A DNA stretch of 64,000 bases from Siphonodentalium dalli (lineage: Eukaryota > Mollusca > Scaphopoda > Gadilida > Siphonodentaliidae), in the NCBI GenBank assembly GCA_032622095.1, contig CP136062.1, positions 152,454,875 through 152,518,874 on the forward strand, written 5' to 3'. A program made the position numbers and the translations under genes. Below, one piece after another: positions 31,789 through 43,556 of this stretch (positions within the stretch are counted from its first letter, which is position 1; the number at the start of each line of letters is the position of its first letter). The notes beneath the pieces were generated by a model, which saw only the letters and a list, made by a program, of their open reading frames with translations, was not told where the DNA came from and made no database searches.

Positions 31789-32975
31789 GCAATCGTCATC
31801 TCCGGTTTAAACCTCCGAGTTTAAACCTACATTGGCAGTCCAGCCAAAGCGGGTCTAAGGTGGCGTTTTTGTCGTTCAGTTGCCAGCTAATTGACAACTC
31901 GATTCGGTGATACGAGCATGTAGTCAAACTACCCTCTTATCAATGAGACCAAAAGACAGGCCGATATAATGGTTATGACACGTCATCAATTCTCCCGAAC
32001 GCGTGCACACTCAATGGATTTATTCATTGAGAAACAAGTATCGCTCATGGACTATTAATCCGATCTCTTTCTGGGTTTAAATTTTCAATGTCATAAATTT
32101 CCCGTCATGCAGAAAATCTAATAGTCTCCCAGGTTTTGAACTTGTGGAATATTATGGGAATTTATGGGCGTAGCCAGAGTAGAGCTTTGTGGCATGATCT
32201 AAATCAACATATGTTATCAAATTTGACTCATATAGCGATATAAGTTTAGGATTGCAATCTATATATATATCATATCTGGTCATGCAGTAACATCGTTTGG
32301 TGTCAAAATTAGAACGTTGAACCCTTCAAATGAATTCGTAGAAAACACCAGTATTTGTGGTTGCCACAAGCGCAAAAAATACACAAGATAGTTGTACAAA
32401 TCACATTGAAGGAACATGTCCATATCTGAGCAAAGCTGGCGTGCGAATGAGTTACATGTGACACGGTAACACCATTCGTCGGTCGCCACTGAGGCACGCC
32501 CTCACTAGAGATTATTTACAGCTCCAACCCTTTGACTGATTGTTTGACAATTCTAAACCGCGATGAAGAAAAGACGGATTCGTCATATCAAGTTTAGCTT
32601 CGGTAAAGCTGGTTTGGCTGGACCGCCGAATAAGATGGCTTAGTTGCCGGTTTAAGCTTATAAAACGAAAAAAAATATCAAACTTGACAACACCTTTATA
32701 GTTGTGAGTACTTCTCGCTTATAAATTTCCAATCAAAATATGCTCGCTGTCGTAATTATTGATTTTCGCAATCAATAAAACGAGGCGGTCCGCATCAGGA
32801 CACAGAGACATTATTGCTAGACCACTGGTCTGGCTGGACCAGGTTTAAACCAGAGATGACGAATGCGTCACTTAGACCTGTGGTCTCGGGTTTAAACCAC
32901 GGATTTCGCTGACTCACGGCGGTTTAAACCTAGAGGTTTACGTAGACCAGGTTCAAACCTGAGATGACGAATCCG
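31789..32975. mobile_element. MITE-like element with GGTTTAAACC termini
   Basis: CGTCATCTCCGGTTTAAACC near the left end is matched in inverse orientation by GGTTTAAACC...GAGATGACGAAT at 32845-32865 and GGTTCAAACCTGAGATGACG at 32950-32969. Internal relatives occur near 32580 (ATTCGTCATATC) and 32615 (GGTTTGGCTGGACC). CCAGCCAAAGC at 31843 pairs with GGTCTGGCTGG at 32830. No transposase is seen, and target duplications could not be fixed. Confidence 0.5.
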
Positions 32976-33009
32976 GCATCTGTATCAGGCAGATGTACCA
33001 ACAGTACCA

Positions 33010-33300
33010 TTGTCAGATGCCAGTATTGGAGGATCTGAATCGTCATGTGCTACTGACTGTGTTTTCTTTTATTACAGAGGAAACTCTATTGGACTGCACT
33101 TTGGGCTGCTATTACTATTAGATAAAGCGTCTAATGACGAGACAATTTTGGGTTATTATTCGTTGTATCGTTATTACACTCTTCACGTAATTCAGGACCA
33201 ATTTATGTTTGATAGTGATTCGAAAGCACTTTACGATGAAAACTTCATTTTAGGGGCCAGAACCAGATCCCTATTTTCGGAAATTCTGGTCCCTAAGTGA
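33010..33300 (+). other. Open frame of 96 codons, unclear status
   Basis: The frame shows no domain I know. A good splice-acceptor-like sequence (TTTTCTTTTATTACAG) at 33060-33077 could make 33078-33300 a terminal exon, but no partner exon was found. I do not assign a function. Confidence 0.2.
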
Positions 33301-34325
33301 AACTTACTTTGATATATCTACATGGTAACCAAATAAAGTCATCATTTATATTATTTGCTATAGCATTATAGGATGGGATTGGCCACCAAGGAGCACATTA
33401 TCCCCGAAAATAAAAACAAATTAGCGACTACAAAATTGCCCAAAACCAACAATTTATGAGTGGTACCGAATATAAGATATTTGTTTGTGTGTAACCAACA
33501 TTATTCTTCTGAGTCAGCGCAGTAGTATGAGTGTGGTAGTTTACAGATACATAATACGATTTATCGCACCTCTATTACCATTTCTACCGCTTCGGGGGTA
33601 AAACAATATTTGAATTTAGTCGAGGAACCCACCCATCAAAGCTCAGAGTTATAGTATTTCGATTTTTGAAATATGTTATGTTTCACCACCTGAATGCTTA
33701 TTCCGCCAATATGAATATAATATATACATGAGTGAGTTGCAGTCATGCGCGTGACAAGTGACTGTATATTATACATATTATACATACAATAATTATACAC
33801 AGAAACAGTATACATGAATGTTATGTGTTATTAATCATCCATGTATGTGTCAATTAAGCACAAAATATATATGAATGTGAGGCAGTCCATGAAAAGAATT
33901 TCCCCGTCACATAATTGCATCACAATTGTTACTGGTGTCATCAGCTGCATATATGAGATGTGAGATTGTCTATCAATGTATATACTTGCATGTTTGTTTA
34001 GAATTCTGTACCAGAAGGCGTTTATCGGTTCCTATCATGTGAGGGGATAAACAGTGAAAGGAACATATGTGACATCTGGCATGATGTTTGCAGTGAGGCT
34101 AATGAGACCTTTTCAGTTATATCTATAACTAATGGATTTTCCCGTTCAGAAAATTTCATTTTGACAGATTGTGGATGAGAAAATCGTCCATTTGCAAGTT
34201 TTTTTTAATAGCAGCCAACCAAGAATAAAAAAATCCCATGTCCATTTCATATGCACCAAAGGTTGTTTACAATATAGGACACGATTTTCTAGACGGCTCA
34301 AAAGTGAAGGGGATCTAAAAAAAAC
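33301..34325. other. Non-coding, no gene seen
   Basis: AT-rich sequence without a convincing ORF or repeat. Confidence 0.5.
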
Positions 34326-34750
34326 TAGAGGCTTTCCGGGGGGCGCACAAAAGTTTTATCATACAGGGCCGGGGTGGGTGGGTCCGAAGAGGCCCGAAAA
34401 AAAGAGTTTGTGCAAATTTTTTTCTATTCACATTTTTGCCCTTGTTTTAAGTTGTTTTCAAATATATTTATTAATAATTGTGTTCTAAGGCAGGTTATGG
34501 CCTTTACATACACTTAGGAACAGGGTAGGTATAAGATATAAGTAATACAGGGGAGATCTTCCAAAAACATATATATACCGGGCGGGGTGGGTGCATCTGA
34601 GAGGCCTGAAAAAAATTGTTTGTGCAAATATTTTTCAACCCACATTATGGACATTGTTTTAAGTTGTTTTCACTAATAAATGTGTTCTAACATAGATTAT
34701 GACCTTAACCAACACTTAAGAACATATGTAGGTATAAGATAAAGCACTCT
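34326..34750 (+). repeat. Diverged ~220-bp tandem duplication
   Basis: GGGTGGGTGGGTCCGAAGAGGCC and TTTGTGCAAATTTTTTTC start unit 1 near 34371. GGGGTGGGTGCATCTGAGAGGCC and TTTGTGCAAATATTTTTC start unit 2 near 34594. TGTTTTAAGTTGTTTTCA and TGTGTTCTAA follow in both. A related GGTGGGTCC...TTTGCACAAA segment occurs at 35335-35395. Confidence 0.8.
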
Positions 34751-35560
34751 CTGGTGCCAATAAAAGTGATGACTGAATAGGAGTGCTGGTTTGCATTTCA
34801 CCTCAAATTAATATTGAATAGTGCATGATAGTGCTGGCATTTTCACTCTGGCATGTCTAATGACCAAATAATACTAGTGCTTCAGAGTGCTGGCTAACAA
34901 AATACCTCAAATTAAAAAATAAACATGCCAGCCTGTTTATTTGGTTCCAAAGAGTGATACTTATATAATATATAACTGTCATTGCAGGTATGGCTATAAG
35001 GTGTTCTGATATGATGGTTGGTGGCACCTTTTTTGGAACAACAGTGAAGAAGTCATTAATTAGTAACTGGACTATTTAGGTAAAAATTAAACACAATGTT
35101 GGCTTATTGGCACTATAAATATTACCTCACAATATATGTGCATACTGTAGAATAAAACACTTTTTATTTCAAAATGTATTTTTCAATGTCGAAAACAACA
35201 TCATAATCGTTGATAGTTTTTCAATTGTTTGAACACTTGGAATCTGCCAGAAACGGACCAATTTACAACTTACCTTTGATTCTGTTTGATGTGGTCTTGA
35301 ATAGATTTAAAATGATTTTTTTCTTATTTTAGGGGGTGGGTCCAAAAAATTAGGCGGAAAAAATAAAAAATTTGCACAAAAAGGGTGGGTGGGTAGCAAA
35401 AGGGCTGTAAATTGTTTTTTTGGGCCCTGTATGTGTAAATGTTTTCACGCCCCCCCCCTGGGGTTTCTAAGAATCTCGTACTGGACAGTGAGTGCAAGAA
35501 TATTCAATATTTCAAGGCATCCTTATGTGTGTGTATGTTTATCTGTCCCATCCTCGTGTG
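34751..35560. other. Non-coding, no gene seen
   Basis: AT-rich spacer with a C-run near 35450. No supported gene. Confidence 0.5.
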
Positions 35561-35566
35561 GTACTA

Positions 35567-35692
35567 GTGGTGATTTTATGGCCAGAAGGGTACATGCTTC
35601 TCATAAAAACCCGAACACACACGGACGGGGACCGCGGCCACAAATAGTTATTAACCTCCAACATGCCAGAATTTCAATGTTCTACTTGCAAT
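35567..35692 (+). repeat. Paired ~130-bp segment, copy 1, ending in a short Cys-motif start
   Basis: GTGGTGATTTTATGGCCAGAAGG through ACACGGACGGGGACCGCGGCC leads to an ATG that reads MPEFQCSTCNKIPFNP. It parallels 35855-35990. Confidence 0.55.
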
Positions 35693-35854
35693 AAAATTCC
35701 ATTCAACCCTAACGTACTGTCGCCCTCGGATCATTAAGAATTGCACACACATATGTAGCGGACCTACCAACGACTATCTTTGCGAAGAAACAGGGCGGGT
35801 CACCCAACCGAAGCTTGGCAAATAACCTTGAAACCCGTCGAATATGTTTGCCCA

Positions 35855-35990
35855 TGTGGTGCATTTAGTAGCCAGAGGATTACGGGTTTCGAAAGCCCAC
35901 ACATACATGGATGGGGTCTGCAGCCGCACAGCAATGCCGCCATTAACCCCCAATATGTCAGAATTGCAATGTCCTGCATGCCTGCAATAC
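35855..35990 (+). repeat. Paired ~130-bp segment, copy 2
   Basis: Same order as copy 1, leading to an ATG that reads MSELQCPACLQYID. The shared start M(P/S)E(F/L)QC(S/P)(T/A)C suggests duplicated 5' ends of an element whose ORF begins with a CxxC motif. No longer frame follows. Confidence 0.55.
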
Positions 35991-36535
35991 ATTGATACAC
36001 AGCGCGGACCTCATGCACTAATAACTTCACATAAATGTTTTCCAACTGATACCTCTACTCAAGGAAATTTCCTTCATCACAGCCGATGATGACCATTTCA
36101 GACCAAAGTGTTGACCATATATATATGTATAAACATGTTATTGTCTAAAAACAAAAACATTCCCTACTAATTACTGGTCGGAGCAGATTGGTCTCGTTCG
36201 TCCACAATGCAAGTGCATAGAGTAAATTAAAGTTTAGAGTATACTGCGTTGGTATATATTTGGTAAGGTATTGTCTTCTTTAGCACAGTTCTGCTTGTTT
36301 CGTGGTTAGAATCCCAGAATACGTTCGCGACAAAGATTCATATACACCTTTATTAAAAATTAATTTGTATCAAATTGTACCGAAATGGTAATAACACAAT
36401 GTATGAGATGCTTGATCCGCTAACAAGAAAAATAATAAGCGAAATGTTATCACCAGCCGATTAAGACATTTTGTTGGCCATCTTGGGATCGGATCGCCAA
36501 CGTGTAGGTTGCATACTATATATATACCATATCAT

Positions 36536-36790
36536 AACAAATATGTATACATTATTAAATATATTCTCTCTAAAATGCGGATAAATTTGACAAGGGCCAA
36601 TTGTACTATATGTACCATATCATAACAAATATGTATACATTTGTACACACCTTATTAAATATATTCTCTCTAAAATGCAGATAAAATTTACCAGGGCCAA
36701 TTGTATAACGGGTGTCATGTTGGACACCATATTGTCTGTGGTGTCTACACGGCCACGCATTTTTCTTGTTAACATTTTTAAAGGTGATGA
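36536..36790 (+). repeat. Tandem duplication joined to dispersed-repeat copy 3
   Basis: The block CATATCATAACAAATATGTATAC through TATTCTCTCTAAAATGC to AGGGCCAATTGTA is present twice (36528-36608 and 36614-36706). It is followed by a fragment of the 2690-2865 repeat (ATGTTGGACACCATATTGTC, GTGTCTACACGGCCAC). Confidence 0.75.
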
Positions 36791-38233
36791 CGGAATATAT
36801 TGAGAAGAATATTTAAAAAAAATATATATACACTCCGGCCAATATACTCTCATGTTAAACGAGGAAGTTTGTTTACGAGAAAAAAAGCGACAATTAGCAC
36901 TTCTGAATGTTAAACATTGAACAGAACATTCTAGTTTGATTACTAAATGTTCTTAAGCACGGTGTGTAAACGTATATGTGTGGAATAACGCATCCGTGTA
37001 GGTCGAAATGATCCGATAATGGTGTCGCCCTGCGATGGCGTTTTTTCCCCCGCCCGATAGCCCTATATTGTTAATTTTTACGGCTACCCATCATACCTCT
37101 ACATATTTATATAGCGAGATAGTCGCAGACAATTTTAGTATCGACTACTAATAACGATTAGTACGATTTTCGCACTCATATTTATCAAATGCGCTGGAAA
37201 TTTCGAAGAAAACAATCAATAAATTTCATTCTATGACAACCATGATGATAATATGCGATAAATGTCGGCATAGGTTATTCCACTAGTTTATTGTGGTAAC
37301 GAAAATAGACTAGTACTGACCTAATGTATCTGTCACCACGGCAGCATGAACATTTAGTCCAATCGACCAGTCTCACTTCATTTGAAACAGAGAAACATGT
37401 ACATTTTTCATTATTAATGACGAATGGTCATTCTCCCCAGATCAAAACAGAATGTTCGGCGGACCACATCGAATAATAGTATACACTACTAGAACAGTAC
37501 CATGAAATTCACGGCAAATTACCAGCATCATGGGGACGATTGGATCGATAATTGTTCACGGTCTCTCTGTTAAATGATTTGCATCAAAGCCGTGAATTAC
37601 TTACGGTCTGTTCCTTCTTGACAGTACAATGGAACCGTGGATTATAATGTACAGGCTTATAAACTGGTCCAATGTAGAGAATTAATCAAGAGAAGGGGGC
37701 TCCTAATTTCAATATTTACCGAATAATTCTTCTATAACACAATATATGGTGTGGGTGTCGCTTCTTAGGAGGAAAAAGAAAAAAATTAACTTACAAAATA
37801 ACATATTTTCAGTTTGACATTCAATTATTGCTGCGATGCCAATGCCAGCTCATTTAATTCTGCTGGTGGTTTAAATGGTATTAATGTTGAAAGATTTCAT
37901 CATGGACCTTGGATTACTTACCGATATAATGAAAAGCTGAGTAAATTGAACATAACTTGCTAAGTATTGCAAACAAGTATTCATCTTTGAGATGATAACA
38001 TTTTATTTCGGGATTACTGTTTCTGTCACATGGGCTTGTAATGCGCTCGACTCTCCACTCCCATCCAGCACTGCACTTATCCACCGTCCCTATATACGTG
38101 CCTGTTCTATACATCATGGTAGTATATATGCATACACATCTTTGTCGCATATACTGCTTGTAACCTATGGGTGTGGATGATGAACCCTATTTGACACGTT
38201 TAGTTAATGAGTATTTTGTTATTTCATGAGATT
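36791..38233. other. Non-coding, no gene seen
   Basis: AT-rich sequence downstream of the lectin gene. No recognised ORF. The lectin 3' UTR and polyadenylation site must fall in its right part. Confidence 0.5.
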
Positions 38234-38472
38234 TTAAAGTTGACAGACATAAGTGAAGTATACGTTGGCATATAGCTGATCACAACCAATGTCGTTCATA
38301 TGACCTGGAGGTCCTCCCGTAGATACTGTTATGCTGAGACAGTGTTGGCCATTCCAGTTATCGCCACCGTTGAATCCTGGTGCAGTCCACAAGGGGGCAT
38401 CATTTCTGTTCTTCCAGACGCCCTCTGCCGCTTCATCTGATCCGTCAATGTGATAATACCATACACCAGTGC
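38234..38472 (-). CDS. C-type lectin domain gene, last exon
   Basis: Reading on the reverse strand from an acceptor (TTGGCAG at 38479-38473), the exon encodes GTGVWYYHIDGS, EGVWKNRNDAPLWT, FNGGDNWNGQHCLSI, NDIGCDQ and YFTYVCQL, then TAA. This is the second half of a C-type lectin domain with three of the four canonical cysteines (QHC, GC, YVC). The usual EPN/QPD motif is not evident and the WND triad reads MND, so classical calcium-dependent sugar binding is doubtful. The exon phase matches the donor at 40331: a single G joins GC to give Gly in TQGTGVW. The product is probably secreted, with a role in recognition or defence as in related invertebrate lectins (inference). Confidence 0.85.
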
Positions 38473-39513
38473 CTGCCAATTCAGGGAATAATAACCATTT
38501 ATGAAATGTTAATATTGCGCTCTCCAAGTAGAATCATAGAACAGGTAATACGTTGTCTACCCTAGAGCAATAACCTACCGGTAAAGAACATACATGTATT
38601 GACATCTAAAGCTGCAAGATACAAGACGAACATATAATCCATTCTACCCCCACAAAGAACGCATAACTTGATGTTTTAACATATTTTAATAAAGAATTAA
38701 CTTGAACTGAAATGGGAAGTTGAAACAAACAGAGAGACAGTTCTGGAAGACGTTCAAAATTGAAAAACGGAAAACATTTTCAATTGGAACAGACGAATGA
38801 GCTTTTGTGATGTACAATTAATGAAAAGATTGATATGACTTACGGGAAGATAAGAGTAAGATTGACTGGTCCCTTCAATAGATATGAAATGAAATATGAT
38901 ATGAAAGTTTGTTCTCATCACACGCATTTAGCGATACCGATATAGACTTCACATTGATCCGAGTGAGATTTGAAACGATCTGCATTGTATTACAGACAGT
39001 CGATATTCATAAGTAGAATGTGGCGGAATCTATAACATGTAGCGATATAACAAAGGTTAATAGAGAAAGGTCTACTACTTGAGTGGAAACTAAACTGAAA
39101 CATAAATAAAGCATTCACGAGTATCGTTTGGTTTCCCTGTACGAAGGGTCAATACATACTTGAACAATTAACACGTGACCAGTTCAGATATCAAGTGTCT
39201 TCGATTCATATATATTATTATGTACCCCTGAAACTACATAACGCTTGTTAGGAAGAGAGAAAATGTGTCTAATACTAAATACTCATTGACGAGTAGCTCC
39301 AGCGGGAAATGTTCAGATAATAAGTTCCATAGAGACCTATATTATATATGGTCTTATTACCCGAACAATTCCCATCAATAAATGGGAATCATTCTGCAAT
39401 TCCCATTTTCTGTCGTATGATCATAAGTCCTGAGCATCCCTCCCGACGAATAATATAGGAACACCACATTTCTAAAACAGCTACCAAGGCCAGCAGAGCA
39501 AGTGGCTTTTTAA

Positions 39514-39881
39514 CCATTTACCCAACAAACCGGCCAAAACCGGCCAAATAAAGCTTTCAACAGCCTAAAATATCTTCGGTCTGTCTCAATAGAACCATAC
39601 AAATATGGATATCATTGGAACCGGCTCCTTGACCACATTGTGATAGTTACAGTTATGCCCTGTGCCAATGCATTCTCTTATATATGCGAGTCGACCATAG
39701 GTCGCCTCGCATATATAAGAGAATGCATTGGCATTTACCATTTTTTCTTACATTCTTTAACAATTTTATAATTTTTAATGTGTTAAGCCAATGCATTCTC
39801 TTATATATGCGAGGCGACCTATGGTCGACTCGCATATGTAAGAGAATGCATTGGCACAGGGCCGTTCTGTTGGGTAAAGGG
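39514..39881 (-). mobile_element. piggyBac-like palindromic MITE, copy A
   Basis: The element starts CCATTTACCCAACA and ends TGTTGGGTAAAGGG, with TTAA immediately outside on both sides (39510-39513 and 39882-39885). TTAA duplications and CC(A/C)TTT termini fit piggyBac-type mobilisation. Inside are two copies of a roughly 75-bp palindrome built on CCAATGCATTCTCTTATATA (39664-39734 and 39788-39857). It is the reverse-orientation relative of 48361-48706. Confidence 0.8.
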
Positions 39882-39962
39882 TTAAGAAGCAATCTCGGGC
39901 AATTTAGTCGAATCAGACACACGTATATACAAGTCTCGTTCGACCACAGTTGGAATATGTCT

Positions 39963-40146
39963 TTCAGTGCCAAAACCGATTTTTGTATCAACCCATATTT
40001 CCTTGATCATTTTTCAAATTTATTGATTATAATAATGTGATACATTGATGGAAAGAGCTCTTAGAGCTCTTAGAGCTCTTTCCATCAATGTATCACATTA
40101 TTATAATCAATAAATTTGAAAAATGATCAAAGGAAATATGGGTTGA
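39963..40146. mobile_element. Hairpin MITE
   Basis: TCAACCCATATTTCCTTGAT through GATACATTGATGGAAAGAGC is followed by a short AGAGCTCTTAGAGCTCT centre and then the reverse complement to 40146. The left end extends to TTTCAGTGCC, shared with the single arm at 21353-21452. Confidence 0.85.
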
Positions 40147-40331
40147 TTACCTCTCATAGCTGCTCTCATACAACAGCAAATTCATGTGGTGGGCCTCAAA
40201 GGCATCCTATGAGTAATTCCGTAAATGGAAAACTAGTATACTTTACAATGTATACTCTATAACTGAATGAGAGACTCCATTTAGTAAAGGACAGGTTAAA
40301 TTACCGACGACGAAACTCAATAAAAACACAC

Positions 40332-40502
40332 CTTGAGTTCTGGATCCTACGACGGCAGCTAACCAATCGAACATCTCCTGACTGGTCACCTCGAACAGAT
40401 GAGCTCCTTCTGCTTCGCACAGAGCTTTGTTCTGACTCACTGTTTGGGCGTTGAACGCTCCAATCTTGTACCAGACACTAAACTGTTCATTGTATGTGTA
40501 AC
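40332..40502 (-). CDS. C-type lectin domain gene, internal exon
   Basis: Reverse-strand translation: YTYNEQFSVWYKIGAFNAQT, then NKALCEAEGAHLFEV, EMFDWLAAVV and GSRTQ. It supplies the first half of the lectin domain, with the first conserved Cys (ALCEAEGAHL) and the helical region (EMFDWLAAVV). The donor CAAG/GTGTGT at 40332/40331 is good. The acceptor is TTCCAG at 40508-40503, and a second AG six bases upstream keeps the same phase. The exon enters in phase 1, so at least one upstream exon with the signal peptide is missing from this annotation. I could not place it with confidence. Confidence 0.8.
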
Positions 40503-41119
40503 CTGGAACTGAAGGGTACCGGGGTTATAACTATATGATACAAAAACTACATGTATCAGGGCCGGGAACATAACATAATTAGATACCTTTCGCAAAATCA
40601 CTATTACGAATAGGATATATTTCCATAGTAAGGTGGACACCATCACAATTTACGTACGGTGGTTAATTGGTGAGACGGCATATGCCTCTCTTTATTCAGT
40701 TGCACATGTATTTGATGAAAAATTTAATGTGTCTCTTTCAGATCCCATGTTCTTATTCGCTATTATACACTACACGGGTGTTAGAGCCTCCCCAAGCAGG
40801 ACCGATGGCACATCCTTGACACATATGCACACCATTAAACTGAGTGGGGTATAATATTATTTCGTCTCACATAAGAACCCACGTGCGTGAAGATCGAATT
40901 TTGGCCGTATACTGGCAGGATATTGTCCATATCCGTAATCGTCGTTTAACGAGAGGTCTCTATTGTCTCGAAAATGGCGGCAAGATACCACGCATGGTAA
41001 TTTCGGCATTAATTTTTCTATACAGATATCAGCAAGCTATTAGACTAGTGAGCTCCCCCAACAACTCATAACGGATACTCTCTCCGTCCCCTCATCTCTC
41101 TCTCTCTCTAAAAAAAATT

Positions 41120-41150
<31 letters not shown>

Positions 41151-42139
41151 GCTATATACATGTATCTATTTTGGTCGATTGATTTATTGAGACATCTGTT
41201 CGCCATTGCGAGTGAACGATCGATGGCATAGTTAACGCCTGTGTATGGCAGCTCAAAATGGAAAGAGGAAACAGTGCACATAATATATACAAGTAAAATG
41301 CATATATAAGGGCACTGCCATGATGTCAGAGGAAACATAGCTCACACGATATATACAAGTAAAATACACATATATAAGGTCACAGCCATGTTACAGGAAA
41401 CCGTCCGGCAATTCACAACGTCACAACGTCCAAATAACAATTCAATCTCTCAACTGAGATGGAGAGTTTTTGATATACTGCGGAAGAAATTCCTTATTAC
41501 GAGAACTTTGTTAGGAAAATAACTATCGTTGCATGTTTTCAAATTCCTCATGGGTAAGACAAAATTGTTCTTTTTCATCGATATGACATTGCGATGTGGG
41601 TTATATATGTCGAGAATACCATTTATGTTGGCTGGAAGGGTGATGCATGAACGAGTGTGTCGATATATGTAGCCAGTTTATATGTAATACGTTGTTTAAT
41701 TGGTGACTATAACCATAAATTAAGTAGAGATTATTCAAGTCTCCTGAAATGTTGTAATATTTACGCCGCCGGCACTTCACAACACACACAGCACTGCAGC
41801 CGTGTAGCAGGTTTTGCAGTATGTCACTGTCACTATTCCAATAGTCACGTTAAGATGTTAGTCTGTTTTCTGCGTCCTTTGTCAGAAACCGTTGTCGATT
41901 TACTAATCCGCCGGATCTCAAGATATGTCTTGACTCGACGATAGGACTAACTTTAACCCGGATTCCGGATCCGGATTTGGCCGAAAAAAAAAAATTTCCC
42001 GGATTCCAGATCCGGATCCGACCCACTTTTAAAAATTGCTTTAAATCACTATTATGCAGCATTTTCGCATTATGTCACCGTTGTCTGTGACTTTCTCAGC
42101 TAGCTAGATGTCACAGCCACGAATCAGGGCTTCCCATGG
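40503..42139. other. Upstream of the lectin exons, no supported exon
   Basis: Contains (TC)n and (TA)n at 41093-41150, an imperfect 65-bp direct duplication at 41262-41400 (ATATATACAAGTAAAATGCATATATAAGG type) and a GGATTCCGGATCCGG palindrome-like patch near 41962-42020. The lectin promoter and first exon may lie here. Confidence 0.4.
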
Positions 42140-42284
42140 CTGCAAACAGACGACTGGCTCGTACAACTGAATCCGGATTGTTCTCGATTGTTAATCCCGG
42201 ACTGGGTAACTTGTGTCGTTAATCTCTCTCTCTCTATCTATTTATATATCTGTTTATCGTTCCTTCGTTTAGCCCCTGATCACG
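42140..42284 (+). repeat. Relative of the Penelope-flanking arm unit
   Basis: ATCCGGATTGTTCTCGATTGTTAATC, then CTCTCTCTCT, GTTTATCGTTCC and TTCGTTTAGCCCCTGATCA follow the order of the unit at 14670-14775. Confidence 0.65.
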
Positions 42285-42289
42285 GATGG

Positions 42290-42431
42290 ACTATATCGAG
42301 TAACAGGAACGGAACGAGGAACATGAACAACTTCCGAGTAACAGAATGACTATTTCGAGTAACAGCAACGAGGAACATATATATAAGCTCATATTTCTCG
42401 CGTTTTATGCAATGAAACAATCCATATTATA
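42290..42431 (+). repeat. Start of ~208-bp repeat array, split by an insertion
   Basis: GAGTAACAGGAACGGAACGAGGAAC units lead into ATATAAGCTCATATTTCTCGCGTTTTATGCAATGAAACAA. The array resumes at 46664 after the 4.2-kb TIR element. Confidence 0.75.
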
Positions 42432-43556
42432 GTCGGATTCCTTATGTCGAAAAAAATGGTCGCGCGTTTTCGGAATGTTAAAAGCGATATGAGAACGGTT
42501 TAGTTATCGCCAGTGTGTCTATTTTCAGAATCTACCTGTTTCCAGCTTGATATTTTAGTGGAAACAGGTTTGTGTGAAGCTTTTGTCTGTGTACCCCTCA
42601 ATTTTTTCCCCGTCCACCTGGTAATAAAAACATGCTATTACGCATAGCAAATTCAGTAAGTGACCTTCTTTGTTCCTGGAAATCGAAAAATAGGGAATGA
42701 TCTTGCCACAAATTGCATAATTTCATATCTTAATGTGGAATTTTATCATAAAATCATCAGATGAATTGTATTTATGACTGCATTTTCAATTTTCTTTCCA
42801 AAATATTAAGGTATTGTATATTCATAAAATCAGCTACATCACAGATAGACGAACATGAATAATCTACAGGGATATCTTGATCATATGTCACAAACAAAAC
42901 TCCGATACATCAAGTTTTGGTAAAGATATCGCAGAAAAGCTAACCCTACCCCTACCCTCGCTGATTTCACAAGTCAGATTCCTTTGTTGAAAAAAAAAAG
43001 GTCGCGCAATTTCGGAATCTGTAAACACGACATGCGAACGGTTTATTTATCAATAGCGTGTCTACTTTCAGAGTCTACCTGTGTCCAGTTGAAATTTTAT
43101 TGGAAAAAGTGTTTTTGAACTGTTTTAAGAATTTAAAGAGCGTTTGCTTATTATACAAATATTATTCCTCATAACTAACCTTCAGGTGGACTGTGCGAGT
43201 TGAAATTAGCAAAATTATCAAATATGGCGGTCTACTTTCAAAGTCTACCTGTTTCCAGTCTGACATGTTAGTGGAAACAAATTGTTTGGAATGTTTTAAG
43301 ACTTTAAAGAGCGTAATTTCCTGGTTAATAAAAATATTAACTAACACGATTAGCCTTATCATGAATTGTGCGTGTTGAAATTATGCACATATATCAAGTA
43401 TGACTCTGAAATGTATTTTTGAGAATATTGGTATCGTCAGATAAGTCTCCGCGGGTACAGTACTACAGTTGCGATCAAAATTTAACCTTGAACCATATAT
43501 ATAGTTTGACAATTTACTCAAATGTTCACAGTGATGGAACTTAGTGGATATCATAT

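Larger units (their letters stand above)
38473..40331 (-). other. Intron of the C-type lectin gene
   Basis: Bounded by GT (reverse strand, 40331-40330) and AG (38474-38473). The 1.86-kb intron contains a piggyBac-like MITE (39514-39881) and a 159-bp perfect-type hairpin (39988-40146), plus unremarkable AT-rich DNA. Confidence 0.8.

Noticed and set aside
33010-33300. Protein-coding gene of 96 aa
   Set aside because: No domain, no partner exon. Listed only as an open frame of unclear status.
40584-40640. Signal-peptide-like first exon for the lectin (MVSTLLWKYILFVIVILRK, reverse strand)
   Set aside because: The hydrophobic stretch and a GT donor are attractive, but the donor is phase 0 while the next exon enters in phase 1, so splicing would break the frame.
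41108-41338. Another signal-peptide-like reverse ORF
   Set aside because: It lies in locally duplicated AT-rich sequence and has no compatible donor before the lectin exon.
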